Assembly (NCBI RefSeq): GCF_032248695.1
Contig: NZ_JAVHXC010000003.1
Coordinates: 496,001 to 560,000 of the forward strand
Reading direction: 5' to 3'
Source of the DNA: Dietzia sp032248695
GTDB lineage: Bacteria > Actinomycetota > Actinomycetes > Mycobacteriales > Mycobacteriaceae
Length of the DNA: 64,000 nucleotides
Each line of letters starts with the position of its first letter. The first letter of the stretch is position 1. The notes beneath the pieces are model-generated. The model saw only the letters and a list, made by a program, of their open reading frames with translations. It did no database searches and was not told the origin of the DNA. A program made the translations under genes and the position numbers. Below, one piece after another: positions 36,039 to 44,259 of this stretch.

Positions 36039-36554
36039 ATGACAGACCTGAACATCCCCGAGTACGACCAGTCCACGCTCGTCCGCTCGATCGACGTCGA
36101 GATCGACGCGCCCGCGGGCATCGTGTGGGGCGTCCTGACGAACCTCGAGGCGTATCCGGAGTGGAACCCGTTCTGCATCTCCGCTCGGTCGACCCTGGAA
36201 CTCGGGGCCCCGGTGGAGATGACGCTGAAAGATTTCAGCGGAGGTTCGGGGACTTTCCCGAACACGGAGTACGTCTGCGCCGTGATCCCGGAGCGTCTGC
36301 TCTCGTGGGAGCTCATCGCGACCGACGACGATCCGAAGGCCGCGCGACGCGATCAGGTCATCGAACCGATTTCGGGGGACCGCTGCCGTTACTACTCGAC
36401 CGACGCCTTCCTCGGCGTCGAGGCGCGTCAGATCATGGAGGAGAGCGGAGCCTGGGTGAAGCGCGCCTTTGACGTGACCGCGCTGGCGCTCAAGCAGCGC
36501 AGTGAGTCGCTCTACGCCGATGTGACGGCGACCGAGCGGGGGGCTGCACTGTGA
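36039..36554 (+). CDS. SRPBCC (START/Bet v1-like) domain protein
   Basis: 171 residues. The N-terminus RSIDVEIDAPAGIVWGVLTNLEAYPEWNPF is the standard opening of SRPBCC proteins, with a later RRDQVIEPISGDRCRYYSTDAFLG. The fold has a deep hydrophobic pocket that binds lipophilic ligands, so it may carry or modify the alicyclic substrate (inference). ATG 36039 with GGAG upstream; its stop overlaps the next start (GTGA). Confidence 0.82.
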   Translation: MTDLNIPEYDQSTLVRSIDVEIDAPAGIVWGVLTNLEAYPEWNPFCISARSTLELGAPVEMTLKDFSGGSGTFPNTEYVCAVIPERLLSWELIATDDDPKAARRDQVIEPISGDRCRYYSTDAFLGVEARQIMEESGAWVKRAFDVTALALKQRSESLYADVTATERGAAL

Positions 36555-37450
36555 AGTTCTGGGCGAGCACGGCGTTCATGAAGACCGCGGAGATGCCCGC
36601 GGTGGCGCAGATGGTCGAGGAGGCCGGTTTCCACGGGGTGCTGGTGTCGGACCATCTCACCTTCCCCAGGGAGATGAAGACCAGATACGACGGACACGAG
36701 AGTGGCCAGATGTACTGGCCCGCAGACACGGAGTGGCCGGATGCGTGGGCGCTCATCAGCGCGATGGCCGCCGTGACGACGACGCTGCAGTTCGGTAGCT
36801 ACGTCTATATCGCGCCGGCACGGCCTCTCATCGAGGTCGTCAAACAGGTCGGCACGGCGTCGGCGATCGCGGGAGGCAGGGTGTCGCTCGGATTGTCGGC
36901 GGGGTGGATGCGGGAGGAGTTCGAGCTGACCGGCCAGGACTTCGACAACCGCGGGCCGCGGCTCACGGAGATGATCGGGGCACTGCGCGAGCTGTGGCAG
37001 GGCGGTTGGGTGTCGTGGAACGGGGAGTACTACGAGGTCCCCGAGATGATGATCGAACCGCACCCCCCGGGGAGGATCCCGATTCTGTGCGGGGGCGAGT
37101 CGGGACCCGCGCTGCGGCGCGCGGCCCAGCATGGCGACGGCTGGGTGGGAACCGCGTATACCCTCGATGACGCCGGGGAGCGGATCGACCGGATCAACCG
37201 ACTCAGGCGTGAGTACGGCCGGGAGGATGAGCCGTTCGAGTTCATCATGGCCTTGTACGACCCCCCGACCGTGGAGACGTTCGAGCGGGCGGAGAGCGCC
37301 GGCGTCACCGGAATCGTGGCGCCACTCGCGAGCTGGGTGGAAGGACGGCCTGACGATCCCGGGGTCGGGGCCGGTGCGGAGAGGTTCCGGGCCCCGATCA
37401 CGGAGTTCCGCGAGAACATCATCGACCGACTCACCCTGGTGCGCCAGTAG
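36551..37450 (+). CDS. Luciferase-like (LLM class) F420- or flavin-dependent oxidoreductase
   Basis: 299 residues, GTG start coupled to the SRPBCC stop. LLM-family barrel with MVEEAGFHGVLVSDHL, FGSYVYIAPARPLIEVVKQVGT, SLGLSAGWMREEFELTGQDFDNRG and PHPPGRIPILCGGESGPALRRAAQHGDGW pieces typical of the F420-dependent TIGR03619-type group in actinobacteria. It would hydride-transfer to or from, or oxygenate, an alcohol/ketone substrate. Last gene of the P1 operon; GC-rich hairpin follows at 37462. Confidence 0.85.
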   Translation: MKFWASTAFMKTAEMPAVAQMVEEAGFHGVLVSDHLTFPREMKTRYDGHESGQMYWPADTEWPDAWALISAMAAVTTTLQFGSYVYIAPARPLIEVVKQVGTASAIAGGRVSLGLSAGWMREEFELTGQDFDNRGPRLTEMIGALRELWQGGWVSWNGEYYEVPEMMIEPHPPGRIPILCGGESGPALRRAAQHGDGWVGTAYTLDDAGERIDRINRLRREYGREDEPFEFIMALYDPPTVETFERAESAGVTGIVAPLASWVEGRPDDPGVGAGAERFRAPITEFRENIIDRLTLVRQ

Positions 37451-37461
37451 CGGAATGCGGC

Positions 37462-37489
37462 CCGGCCCCCGGGCACCCGCCGGGGCCGG
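37462..37489. terminator. Hairpin between convergent genes
   Basis: CCGGCCCC (37462-37469) and GGGGCCGG (37482-37489), just past the stop of the LLM gene and facing the convergent acyl-CoA dehydrogenase. Confidence 0.45.
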
Positions 37490-37627
37490 TCCGACCCGGG
37501 CCTGGCACTGGCGACGCCGGGCCCGTCAGACGGGCGCCGATCACGCGTGGCCGGACCAACGGCACTCGCAGATCGGTCCGGGCGGCCGCATCTCCTGCCC
37601 CGGTCGAGGGCCGTGGGCCCCGATCCG

Positions 37628-38938
37628 TCAACCGGCAGGCGAGAGGAGGCCCTTGGCGATGTGCGTCACCTGGATCTCGTTGCTGCCCGCGTAGATCATG
37701 AGCGATTTGGCGTCGCGGGCGAGCTGCTCGACCCGGTACTCGGACATGTAGCCGTTCCCGCCGAACAGCTGGACGGCCTCCATGGCGACCTCGGTGGCGG
37801 CCTCGGAGGAGTAGAGCTTCATCGCCGACGCCTCCGCCAGCGACAGCGGCTTGCCCGCGCGGGCGCGCTCGAGGGACTGGAAGACCATGTTCTGGACGTT
37901 CATCCGCGCCACCTCCATCTTCGCCAGCTTGAGCTGGATGAGCTGGAAGCGCCCGATTTCCTGGCCCCACAGGGTCCGTTCACTGGCGTAGTCGATGCAC
38001 AGCCGACGGCACTCCTCGATGATCCCCAGCGCCATCGTCGCTACACCTATCCGTTCGGCGGTGAAACTCGAGCGCGCGGACTCCTTCCCGTCGCCGCCGC
38101 GGCCGGCCTCGGAGCCGCCGAGCAGGCGCTCCCGGCCCAGGCGGACGTCGTCGAAGAACAGCTCGCCGGTGGGGGAGCTGTGCAGGCCCATCTTCTTGAA
38201 CGGGGTGCCCTGCGTCAGTCCGGGCATGCCTTTGTCCAGGACGAACGTGAGCACCTTGCGGTCGCGCGGGCCCACCGACGGATCGCCCTCGTCGAGCTTG
38301 GCGTAGACGATCATCACGTCGGCGTACGGGCCGTTGGTGATGAACGTCTTGCGGCCGTTGAGGATGTAATCGTCGCCGTCGCGCCGCACGTAGGTGCGCA
38401 TGCCGCCGAAGGCGTCCGAACCCGAATCCGGCTCGGTGATCGCCCAGGACGCCACCTTCTCCATCGTCATGATCCCCGGCAGCCAGCGTTCCTTCTGCTC
38501 CAGGGTGCCGCGGGACGCGATCGTGGTGGCCCCCAGCCCGAGGCTCACGCCGAGCGCCGAGACGAGTCCCATGCACGCCCCGGCCAGTTCGCTGATCACC
38601 ACCGCCATCATGGAGTCCCGGCCACCGAGACCGTCTCCGGAGCCGCCCTCCTCGTCGTCGTCCTCACCGCCGTCTCCACGCGGCGTGGAACCGCCGGCCG
38701 CGCCGTTTCCGCCCCCGGTCGCGTCACCGGCCGCCCGCGCCCGCTCCTTCGCGAGCATCTTCTCCACGTTGTCCCGCGACATGGCGTCGATCCCGAACTC
38801 GGTGAAGAGCTTCCGGATGATCGGGTACGGCGTGATCTCGCCGCTCTCGAGGGCGTCCAGGTTGGGGCGGATCTCCTTGGCGATGAAGCCACGCACGGCG
38901 TCGCGGATCATCAGGTCGGTCTCGGACCACTCGAACAT
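37628..38938 (-). CDS. Acyl-CoA dehydrogenase with an acidic Gly-rich insertion
   Basis: 436 residues. ACAD motifs: SWAITEPDSGSDAFGGMRT (FAD/substrate binding), FITNGPYADV, QLFGGNGYMSEYRVEQLARDAKSLMIYAGSNEIQ at the C-terminus including the R-D-A-K segment and catalytic-Glu region. Between the N-terminal helices (about 66-112) there is an insertion rich in Gly, Asp and Glu (GEDDDEEGGSGDG). This is absent from ordinary ACADs and probably a surface loop. It starts at ATG 38938, divergent from the LLM gene, with a KstR-like box between the two. Confidence 0.9.
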   Translation of the reverse strand: MFEWSETDLMIRDAVRGFIAKEIRPNLDALESGEITPYPIIRKLFTEFGIDAMSRDNVEKMLAKERARAAGDATGGGNGAAGGSTPRGDGGEDDDEEGGSGDGLGGRDSMMAVVISELAGACMGLVSALGVSLGLGATTIASRGTLEQKERWLPGIMTMEKVASWAITEPDSGSDAFGGMRTYVRRDGDDYILNGRKTFITNGPYADVMIVYAKLDEGDPSVGPRDRKVLTFVLDKGMPGLTQGTPFKKMGLHSSPTGELFFDDVRLGRERLLGGSEAGRGGDGKESARSSFTAERIGVATMALGIIEECRRLCIDYASERTLWGQEIGRFQLIQLKLAKMEVARMNVQNMVFQSLERARAGKPLSLAEASAMKLYSSEAATEVAMEAVQLFGGNGYMSEYRVEQLARDAKSLMIYAGSNEIQVTHIAKGLLSPAG

Positions 38939-38979
38939 CGGCTGTCGTCTCCTCGGTGGGGGTCGCGCGGCATGTGAGC

Positions 38980-38993
38980 TGCAACACGTTCCA
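38980..38993. promoter_or_regulatory. KstR-like operator between acyl-CoA dehydrogenase and LLM gene
   Basis: TGCAACACGTTCCA fits TnnAACnnGTTnnA. Further IR halves CGTTCCA (38987-38993) and TGGAACG (39006-39012) flank it. It is positioned 42 bases from the ACAD start and 78 bases from the LLM start. Confidence 0.5.
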
Positions 38994-39070
38994 GCTCAGT
39001 GTGTCGTGGAACGGCCCCGCGGAGGCGGGATTGCAGCGAACGGCCGTGCTCGTCGGGCACACTTTCGGCC

Positions 39071-40015
39071 ATGAGTTCTCTGAAGGACAGTGCCTCCCAC
39101 CCCGCGGGCCGCGCACAGCTCGGCCGGATCGGCCTGTGGACCGGCTCGCTCGAGGGCGTCCCGGTCGCGCGGATGCCCGAGGTCCTCGGCGAGCTCGAGG
39201 AGCAGGGCTGGGGCACGCTGTGGTTCGGCGAGGCCGTGGGGCGCGAGGCGTTCACCGCCGCCCAGCTGTACCTCGGCGCGACGAGTCGGATGGTGTTCGG
39301 CACCGGCATCGCCAACATCTACGGGCGTGACGCCTCCGCCGCCGGGTCGGCCGCCCGCACGATCGAGGCCCAGCACCCCGGCCGGTTCGTCCTGGGCCTG
39401 GGCGTCTCGCACGCGCCGCTGGTCGAGCGGCACCGCGGACACCACTACGGTCGCCCGCTCGCCGCGATGCGCGAGTACCTCGACGCCCTGGACGGCACGC
39501 GTCCCCTGGCCGCCGGGGAGGACGTCATGCCGCCGGTCGTGCTTGCCGCCCTCGGGCCCAAGATGCTGGAGCTCTCCCGCGACCGCACCGCCGGCGCGCA
39601 CCCCTACCTGACGCTGCCCGAGCACACCGCGCAGGCGCGGGAGATCCTCGGCGGGACCGGCGACGACGGGCCGGCCCTGATCGTGGAACACGCCGCGGTG
39701 CTCGCCGAGGGAGTCGAGGACGACGACGAGGTGTGGCGCTCGCGGGCGCACGATCACCTCAACGTCTACACAGGCCTGCCCAACTACCGGAACTCCTGGA
39801 CACGGCAGGGCTTCGACGAGTCGGACTACGTGCGCGGGGGCAGCGAGCGTCTCAAGAAGGCGCTCGTCACCCGCGGGCTCGAGGCCACGCGGGCGCGCGT
39901 GCAGGAGCACCTCGACGCGGGCGCCTCGACCGTACTGGTGCAGGTGCTCGGGGAGAACGTGCTGGTCCCGCCGGTGACGGACTGGCGGATCGCCGCGGAG
40001 GGGCTGCTGGGCTGA
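39071..40015 (+). CDS. Luciferase-like (LLM class, TIGR03620-like) oxidoreductase
   Basis: 314 residues from ATG 39071. Barrel segments: GRIGLWTGSLEGVP, LEEQGWGTLWFGEAVGREAF, FGTGIANIYGRDA, IEAQHPGRFVLGLGVSHAPLV and TAGAHPYLTLPEHT. This composition is that of the TIGR03620-type F420-dependent group common in mycolic-acid bacteria. The substrate is unknown. Single gene, divergent from the acyl-CoA dehydrogenase with which it may share the KstR-like box. Confidence 0.85.
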   Translation: MSSLKDSASHPAGRAQLGRIGLWTGSLEGVPVARMPEVLGELEEQGWGTLWFGEAVGREAFTAAQLYLGATSRMVFGTGIANIYGRDASAAGSAARTIEAQHPGRFVLGLGVSHAPLVERHRGHHYGRPLAAMREYLDALDGTRPLAAGEDVMPPVVLAALGPKMLELSRDRTAGAHPYLTLPEHTAQAREILGGTGDDGPALIVEHAAVLAEGVEDDDEVWRSRAHDHLNVYTGLPNYRNSWTRQGFDESDYVRGGSERLKKALVTRGLEATRARVQEHLDAGASTVLVQVLGENVLVPPVTDWRIAAEGLLG

Positions 40016-40077
40016 GGCCGAGGGTCGGCGGGTGAGCTCCTCGTCGTCGTACTCTTCCTACCGGTGACCCCTGCCGG

Positions 40078-40659
40078 TCACCCGGGCCAGGCCGCGGTCT
40101 CCACGACGATCGGTCCGGCCACCGCGCCGCCGGTGGTGGTGAGCGTGTACTCGACGGGCCCGGACCCGGTGCTGATGATCGCGTCGTAGGGGTGGGAGAT
40201 CGGGGCGGGCACGCCGGTGGAGATGCGCGGGTGGGGGATGTGCGCGACCTTCTGCCCACTCTCGCCGGATCGGAGGTTGCGCCAGGAGAGGGTGGCGGTC
40301 AGATCGCACGGGCCGAACCCGACCACGGCGAACGCCCAGCTCACGCTGGACGAGCCCGGATATCCGATGCCGTTGAGGGTCGTCGACACGGCGCCGGCGC
40401 ACGCCCCGGCCGGGCTGCCGCTGATCGCGACGAGACGGTCCGCGGCGGGGAGGACCTGCGGGACGGCGTCGGCGGATCCCGGGCCGAGGGAGCCAGCGGC
40501 ACCGGGGGCCGGAACGACGGAGCCGGGGGCGGCGGACGCCTGGGCACCGGCGACGGCCGGGGCGGCGACGGTCACCGCGAGAACCGTGGCGGCGAGTGCG
40601 GTCGTCACCGGGATGCCGGGCCGGAGGGCGGCCCGCGTGGACGTGCCGAGCATGTTCAT
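40078..40659 (-). CDS. Secreted protein of unknown function
   Basis: 193 residues. A signal peptide (about 1-40: basic start, hydrophobic core VTTALAATVLAVTVAAPAVA, cleavage near AGAQA) is followed by a Pro/Gly/Ala-rich spacer and a small beta-rich domain with two Cys (GACAGAV and GFGPCDL), which could form a disulphide. No family recognised. Confidence 0.7.
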   Translation of the reverse strand: MNMLGTSTRAALRPGIPVTTALAATVLAVTVAAPAVAGAQASAAPGSVVPAPGAAGSLGPGSADAVPQVLPAADRLVAISGSPAGACAGAVSTTLNGIGYPGSSSVSWAFAVVGFGPCDLTATLSWRNLRSGESGQKVAHIPHPRISTGVPAPISHPYDAIISTGSGPVEYTLTTTGGAVAGPIVVETAAWPG

Positions 40660-40722
40660 CTGCTGATGGTGTCACCGGATGGGCGGGCAGACAACAGTGC
40701 GGCGGGGCCGGGCGGCACGAGA

Positions 40723-40736
40723 ACGTGTTCACACGT
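40723..40736. promoter_or_regulatory. Palindromic operator upstream of the MFS gene
   Basis: ACGTGTTCACACGT (perfect 6-2-6 repeat), 42 bases before the MFS start, between divergent genes. The overlapping GAGAACGTGTTCAC is a partial KstR-type match (AACnnGTT). Confidence 0.45.
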
Positions 40737-40777
40737 GTCTGTAATGTCCGGACGGAGGGTTGAGGAAGGACACATCG

Positions 40778-42196
40778 ATGGGTGGCAGAGGGCGCAGCGT
40801 CCATGGAGCGCGGGCGGAGGAGAACCGACTCATCGCCGTGCTCGCCTTTGCCGGGATCGTCGTCTCCCTCAGTCAGACGCTGGTGATACCGCTGCTCGGC
40901 AAGCTCCCCGCGATCCTCGACACCTCGGCCGTCAATGCGGCGTGGGTGGTGACCGTCACGCTGCTCGCCGGCGCGGTGGGCGGGCCGGTCATGGGCCGCC
41001 TGGGCGATCTCTACCCCAAGAAGTTCGTTCTGATCGGGTGCACCGCTGTGATGGTGGCGGGCTCGGTGCTGTGCGCGCTGGCCGGGTCGCTGTGGCCGAT
41101 GCTCATCGGACGCTTCCTCCAGGGGCTGGGGATCGGGGTGATCCCGATCGGCATCGCGACCATGCGCGAGGTGCTGCCGGCCGCCCGCCTGGCACCGTCC
41201 ATCAGTTTGATGAGTTCTTCTCTGGGCGTGGGCGGCGCACTGGGTCTGCCGGCGGCCGCGGCGCTGGCGCAGTACGGATCGTGGCAGTGGATGTTCTGGG
41301 GCACGGCTCTGCTGGGGCTCGGGATCATGGCCGCGATGGCGCTGCAGCTACGCAGGATGTCGGCGGCCAAGCCCGACGGAACCCTCGACGTGGTGGGTGC
41401 CCTGGGGTTGGCCGTCGGCCTGGTCTCTCTGCTCCTCGCGGTGTCGAAGGGCGCCGACTGGGGCTGGGGCTCGCGGATGACGCTCGGACTGTTCGCCCTG
41501 GCGGCCGTGGCGTTCCCGGCCTGGGGGTGGTGGGTCCTGCGCCACCGCTCCCCGCTCGTCGACCTGCGCGTCGCCGCGCGCCGTCCGGTGCTGATGACCA
41601 ACATCGCAACGGTGCTGGTGGGCATGGGGATGTACGCCCAGTTGCTCATCCTCCCGCAGATCCTGCAGCTGCCGCTGGCCACGGGCCACGGGCTCGGTCA
41701 GTCGATGGTGGCGATGGGGCTGTGGACCGCGCCCGGAGGGCTGGCCATGATGGCCGTGTCCCCGATAAGCGGTCGGCTCATCGGCACCCGCGGACCGAAG
41801 TTCACGCTGGTCCTGGGTGCGCTGGTCATCTCTTCAGGGTATGTATCGGCCGTGTTCCTCATGGGGTCCACGTGGGGCGTCATGGCCGCCGGTGCACTGA
41901 CGAACGCCGGCGTCGGACTGGCCTACGGCGCCATGCCGGCGCTGATCATGGCGTCGGTTCCTCGTACCGAGATCAGCTCCGCCAACAGCGTCAACACCCT
42001 CATGCGGTCGGTCGGCACGACCACGTCGGCCGCCGCGCTGGGCGTCGTCCTCACCCAGATGTCGGTGGACTACCAGGGGCTGTTCGCTCCGACGGAGGCC
42101 GGATTCCGCACCGGGTTGGTGATCGGGTGCGTCGTCGCACTGCTCGCAGCCGCCGTCGCGGCGACCATCCCGCCACCGTGGGAGGACAGGGACTGA
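40778..42196 (+). CDS. MFS transporter, DHA2-type (14 TM)
   Basis: 472 residues from ATG 40778 with AGGAAGGA upstream; an in-frame TTG at 40760 is less likely. About 14 membrane segments. Motif A-like GRLGDLYPKKFVLIG and motif C-like GVGGALGLPAAAALAQYG point to the drug/proton antiporter branch. It likely exports hydrophobic compounds, and its place next to a lipophile-degrading region would suit solvent or intermediate efflux (inference). Confidence 0.88.
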   Translation: MGGRGRSVHGARAEENRLIAVLAFAGIVVSLSQTLVIPLLGKLPAILDTSAVNAAWVVTVTLLAGAVGGPVMGRLGDLYPKKFVLIGCTAVMVAGSVLCALAGSLWPMLIGRFLQGLGIGVIPIGIATMREVLPAARLAPSISLMSSSLGVGGALGLPAAAALAQYGSWQWMFWGTALLGLGIMAAMALQLRRMSAAKPDGTLDVVGALGLAVGLVSLLLAVSKGADWGWGSRMTLGLFALAAVAFPAWGWWVLRHRSPLVDLRVAARRPVLMTNIATVLVGMGMYAQLLILPQILQLPLATGHGLGQSMVAMGLWTAPGGLAMMAVSPISGRLIGTRGPKFTLVLGALVISSGYVSAVFLMGSTWGVMAAGALTNAGVGLAYGAMPALIMASVPRTEISSANSVNTLMRSVGTTTSAAALGVVLTQMSVDYQGLFAPTEAGFRTGLVIGCVVALLAAAVAATIPPPWEDRD

Positions 42197-42349
42197 TCTG
42201 GCCGCACCGCGATCGCCGGGCGGTGGCGGCTGCCGGGCGATGGCCGGCCCGCGCGCGCCCGGGGCCGCGCTCACGGTGTCGGTGTGCTGCCGACGTACCG
42301 GCCCACCAGCCCGCTGGCCGCCGGGAGCAGGGGGGCCCGGCCGCGGCAG

Positions 42350-42410
42350 TTGACGACAGAGTGGCCATTGGCTACCGTGACGGTTGTCACCTTGAGGTGA
42401 CCGTCGTCAC
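42350..42410 (+). promoter_or_regulatory. Twin-palindrome promoter P2 (esterase-BVMO operon) with extra element
   Basis: -35 TTGACG (42350-42355), 17-bp spacer, -10 TACCGT (42373-42378); palindrome GTGGCCATTGGCTAC (42361-42375), second element GTGACGGTTGTCAC (42377-42390), and a third GTGACCGTCGTCAC (42397-42410) found only here. 64 bases before the hydrolase start. Confidence 0.85.
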
Positions 42411-42473
42411 GTCGAGGAACCGGTCCGAGCCGGCCGGGGACTCGCACCCCCCAAGTGCACACGGAGCGAAACG

Positions 42474-43427
42474 ATGACCTACCCCGTGGATCCGGAATAC
42501 CGCCCACTGATGGAGTACGTCCCCGTTCTCGACATCGCCGACCCGAGCAGCACGCGAGAGCGTCTGCGGGCTCAGGCGACCACGGATCCCATGTCGCTCG
42601 TTCCCGAGAGTGTGGAGGTCATCGACGAGGTCGCGCCGGTGAGTGACGGCACCGACGTCGGCCTGGTCGTCTTCCGGCCGGCTGCACCTGCTGACCGTGC
42701 GCTCCCGGTGGTCCTCTACTTCCACGGAGGCGGATTCGTACTCGGGGACGCGCGCACGGACGTGCGGGTCCCGGCGCGCCTCGCCGCGGACCTCGACGCC
42801 GTGGTGGTGTCGGTCAATTATCGCCTCGCCCCCGAGCACCCGTACCCGGCGCCGTTCGACGACGGATACGCCGCGCTCGAATGGGTCGCTGCGGCGGAGG
42901 GCCACGGCTTCGACCCGTCCCGGGTGGTCGTCGCCGGAACGAGTGCAGGGGCCGGTCTCGCCGCAGCGGTCGCGCTCAAGGCCCGGGACACCGGCGGCCC
43001 GACGATCCTCTTCCAGGCGCTGGACTCACCGGTCGTCGACGATCGTCTCGTCACCGACTCCTCCCGGCGCTATACGGACACCCCGATGTGGACCCGACAG
43101 AACGCGATCGACAGCTGGGGCCACTACCTGGGTGGTGAGACCGGCCGGGACTCGATCACCGAGTACGCGGCCCCGGCCCGTGCCCGCGATTTCTCGGGTC
43201 TGCCCCCCGCCTACATCGCGGTGACCTCCTTCGATCCCTTGAGGGACGAGGGAATCGACTACGCCCGGGCGCTGCTCGGAGCCGGCGTCCCGACCGAACT
43301 CCATCTCTCGCCGGGGACGTTCCACGGAGCGACGAGTCTGTTCCCGCACGCGGAGATCTCCCAGCGCGTGAACGCGGCATTCACCTCCGCGATCCGACGG
43401 GCTCTGGAATCTGATCGGTCGCGTTGA
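42474..43427 (+). CDS. Alpha/beta hydrolase, hormone-sensitive-lipase family (lactone/ester hydrolase)
   Basis: 317 residues. HSL-family motifs: oxyanion HGGG in YFHGGGFVLGD, nucleophile Ser in GTSAGAG, acid in TSFDPLRDEG and catalytic His in GTFHGATSLFP. Members hydrolyse esters and lactones; beside a Baeyer-Villiger monooxygenase it is the natural candidate to open the lactone product. First gene of the P2 operon. ATG 42474 with GGAGCGAA upstream. Confidence 0.9.
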   Translation: MTYPVDPEYRPLMEYVPVLDIADPSSTRERLRAQATTDPMSLVPESVEVIDEVAPVSDGTDVGLVVFRPAAPADRALPVVLYFHGGGFVLGDARTDVRVPARLAADLDAVVVSVNYRLAPEHPYPAPFDDGYAALEWVAAAEGHGFDPSRVVVAGTSAGAGLAAAVALKARDTGGPTILFQALDSPVVDDRLVTDSSRRYTDTPMWTRQNAIDSWGHYLGGETGRDSITEYAAPARARDFSGLPPAYIAVTSFDPLRDEGIDYARALLGAGVPTELHLSPGTFHGATSLFPHAEISQRVNAAFTSAIRRALESDRSR

Positions 43428-43462
43428 CCATCCACCGAGTGCACCACCGAGATCGGAGAGAC

Positions 43463-44188
43463 ATGCCGTCGCGCATCGAAGGAAAGGCCGCCATCGTCAC
43501 GGGTGGCGCGAGAGGACTGGGCGAGCAGGTCGTTCGTGCGCTCGCGGGCGAGGGCTGTTCGGTCATGATCGCCGATCTGCTGGAAGGTCCGGGCCAGGCG
43601 CTCGCAGATGAGCTCGGGAGCCGGGTCGTCTTCGCCCGGGTCGACGTGACATCCGAGGCCGATTGGGAAGACGCGGTGGCGACGGCGGAGACCACCTTCG
43701 GCGGTCTGGACATCCTGGTCAACAACGCGGCGATCTACCGCCGCCAGCTTCTCGAAGAGGAGACGGTCGCCGAGCTCGAGAAGATCATGGCCGTCAACCT
43801 CCACGGCCCGTTCCTCGGCATCAAAGCGGTCGTACCGGCGATGCGGGAGCGCGGCGGCGGATCGATCGTCAACGTCTCCTCTCTCGCCGGCGCCACGTCC
43901 TACCCGGCGCACGGCGCGTACAGCATGTCCAAGTGGGCCCTGCGCGGTTTGACCAGGACCGCCGCGATCGAGCTCGCGCCGTCCGGCATCCGGGTGAACG
44001 CCGTCCTCCCCGGGAACATCCGTACCGAGATGTCGCCCACCACGGCGTCCGGCGAGATACCGACGGGGTTGAAGCGCCAGGCGGATCCCCGCGAAGTCGC
44101 CGATGCGGTGGTCTACCTCGCCTCGGATCAGTCGACGTTCGTCAACGGAACAGACCTCGTCGCAGATGGTGGCTCACTCCTGGGATAA
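43463..44188 (+). CDS. SDR-family alcohol dehydrogenase
   Basis: 241 residues from ATG 43463. TGGARGLGEQ nucleotide-binding motif, NNAAIYR, catalytic Ser in IVNVSSLAG, YSMSKWA (Tyr-x3-Lys) and a C-terminal GTDLVADGGSLL. Similar SDRs oxidise cyclic secondary alcohols to ketones (3-alpha-hydroxysteroid or carveol dehydrogenase types). It lies between the esterase and the BVMO and would supply the ketone substrate of the BVMO. Confidence 0.9.
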   Translation: MPSRIEGKAAIVTGGARGLGEQVVRALAGEGCSVMIADLLEGPGQALADELGSRVVFARVDVTSEADWEDAVATAETTFGGLDILVNNAAIYRRQLLEEETVAELEKIMAVNLHGPFLGIKAVVPAMRERGGGSIVNVSSLAGATSYPAHGAYSMSKWALRGLTRTAAIELAPSGIRVNAVLPGNIRTEMSPTTASGEIPTGLKRQADPREVADAVVYLASDQSTFVNGTDLVADGGSLLG

Positions 44189-44259
44189 CCGGAGCCGCCG
44201 AGCCTCGCCCCCCCACCACCCCTTCCCGCTCTCCGTAGCGGGCCGACACCTGGAGCATC

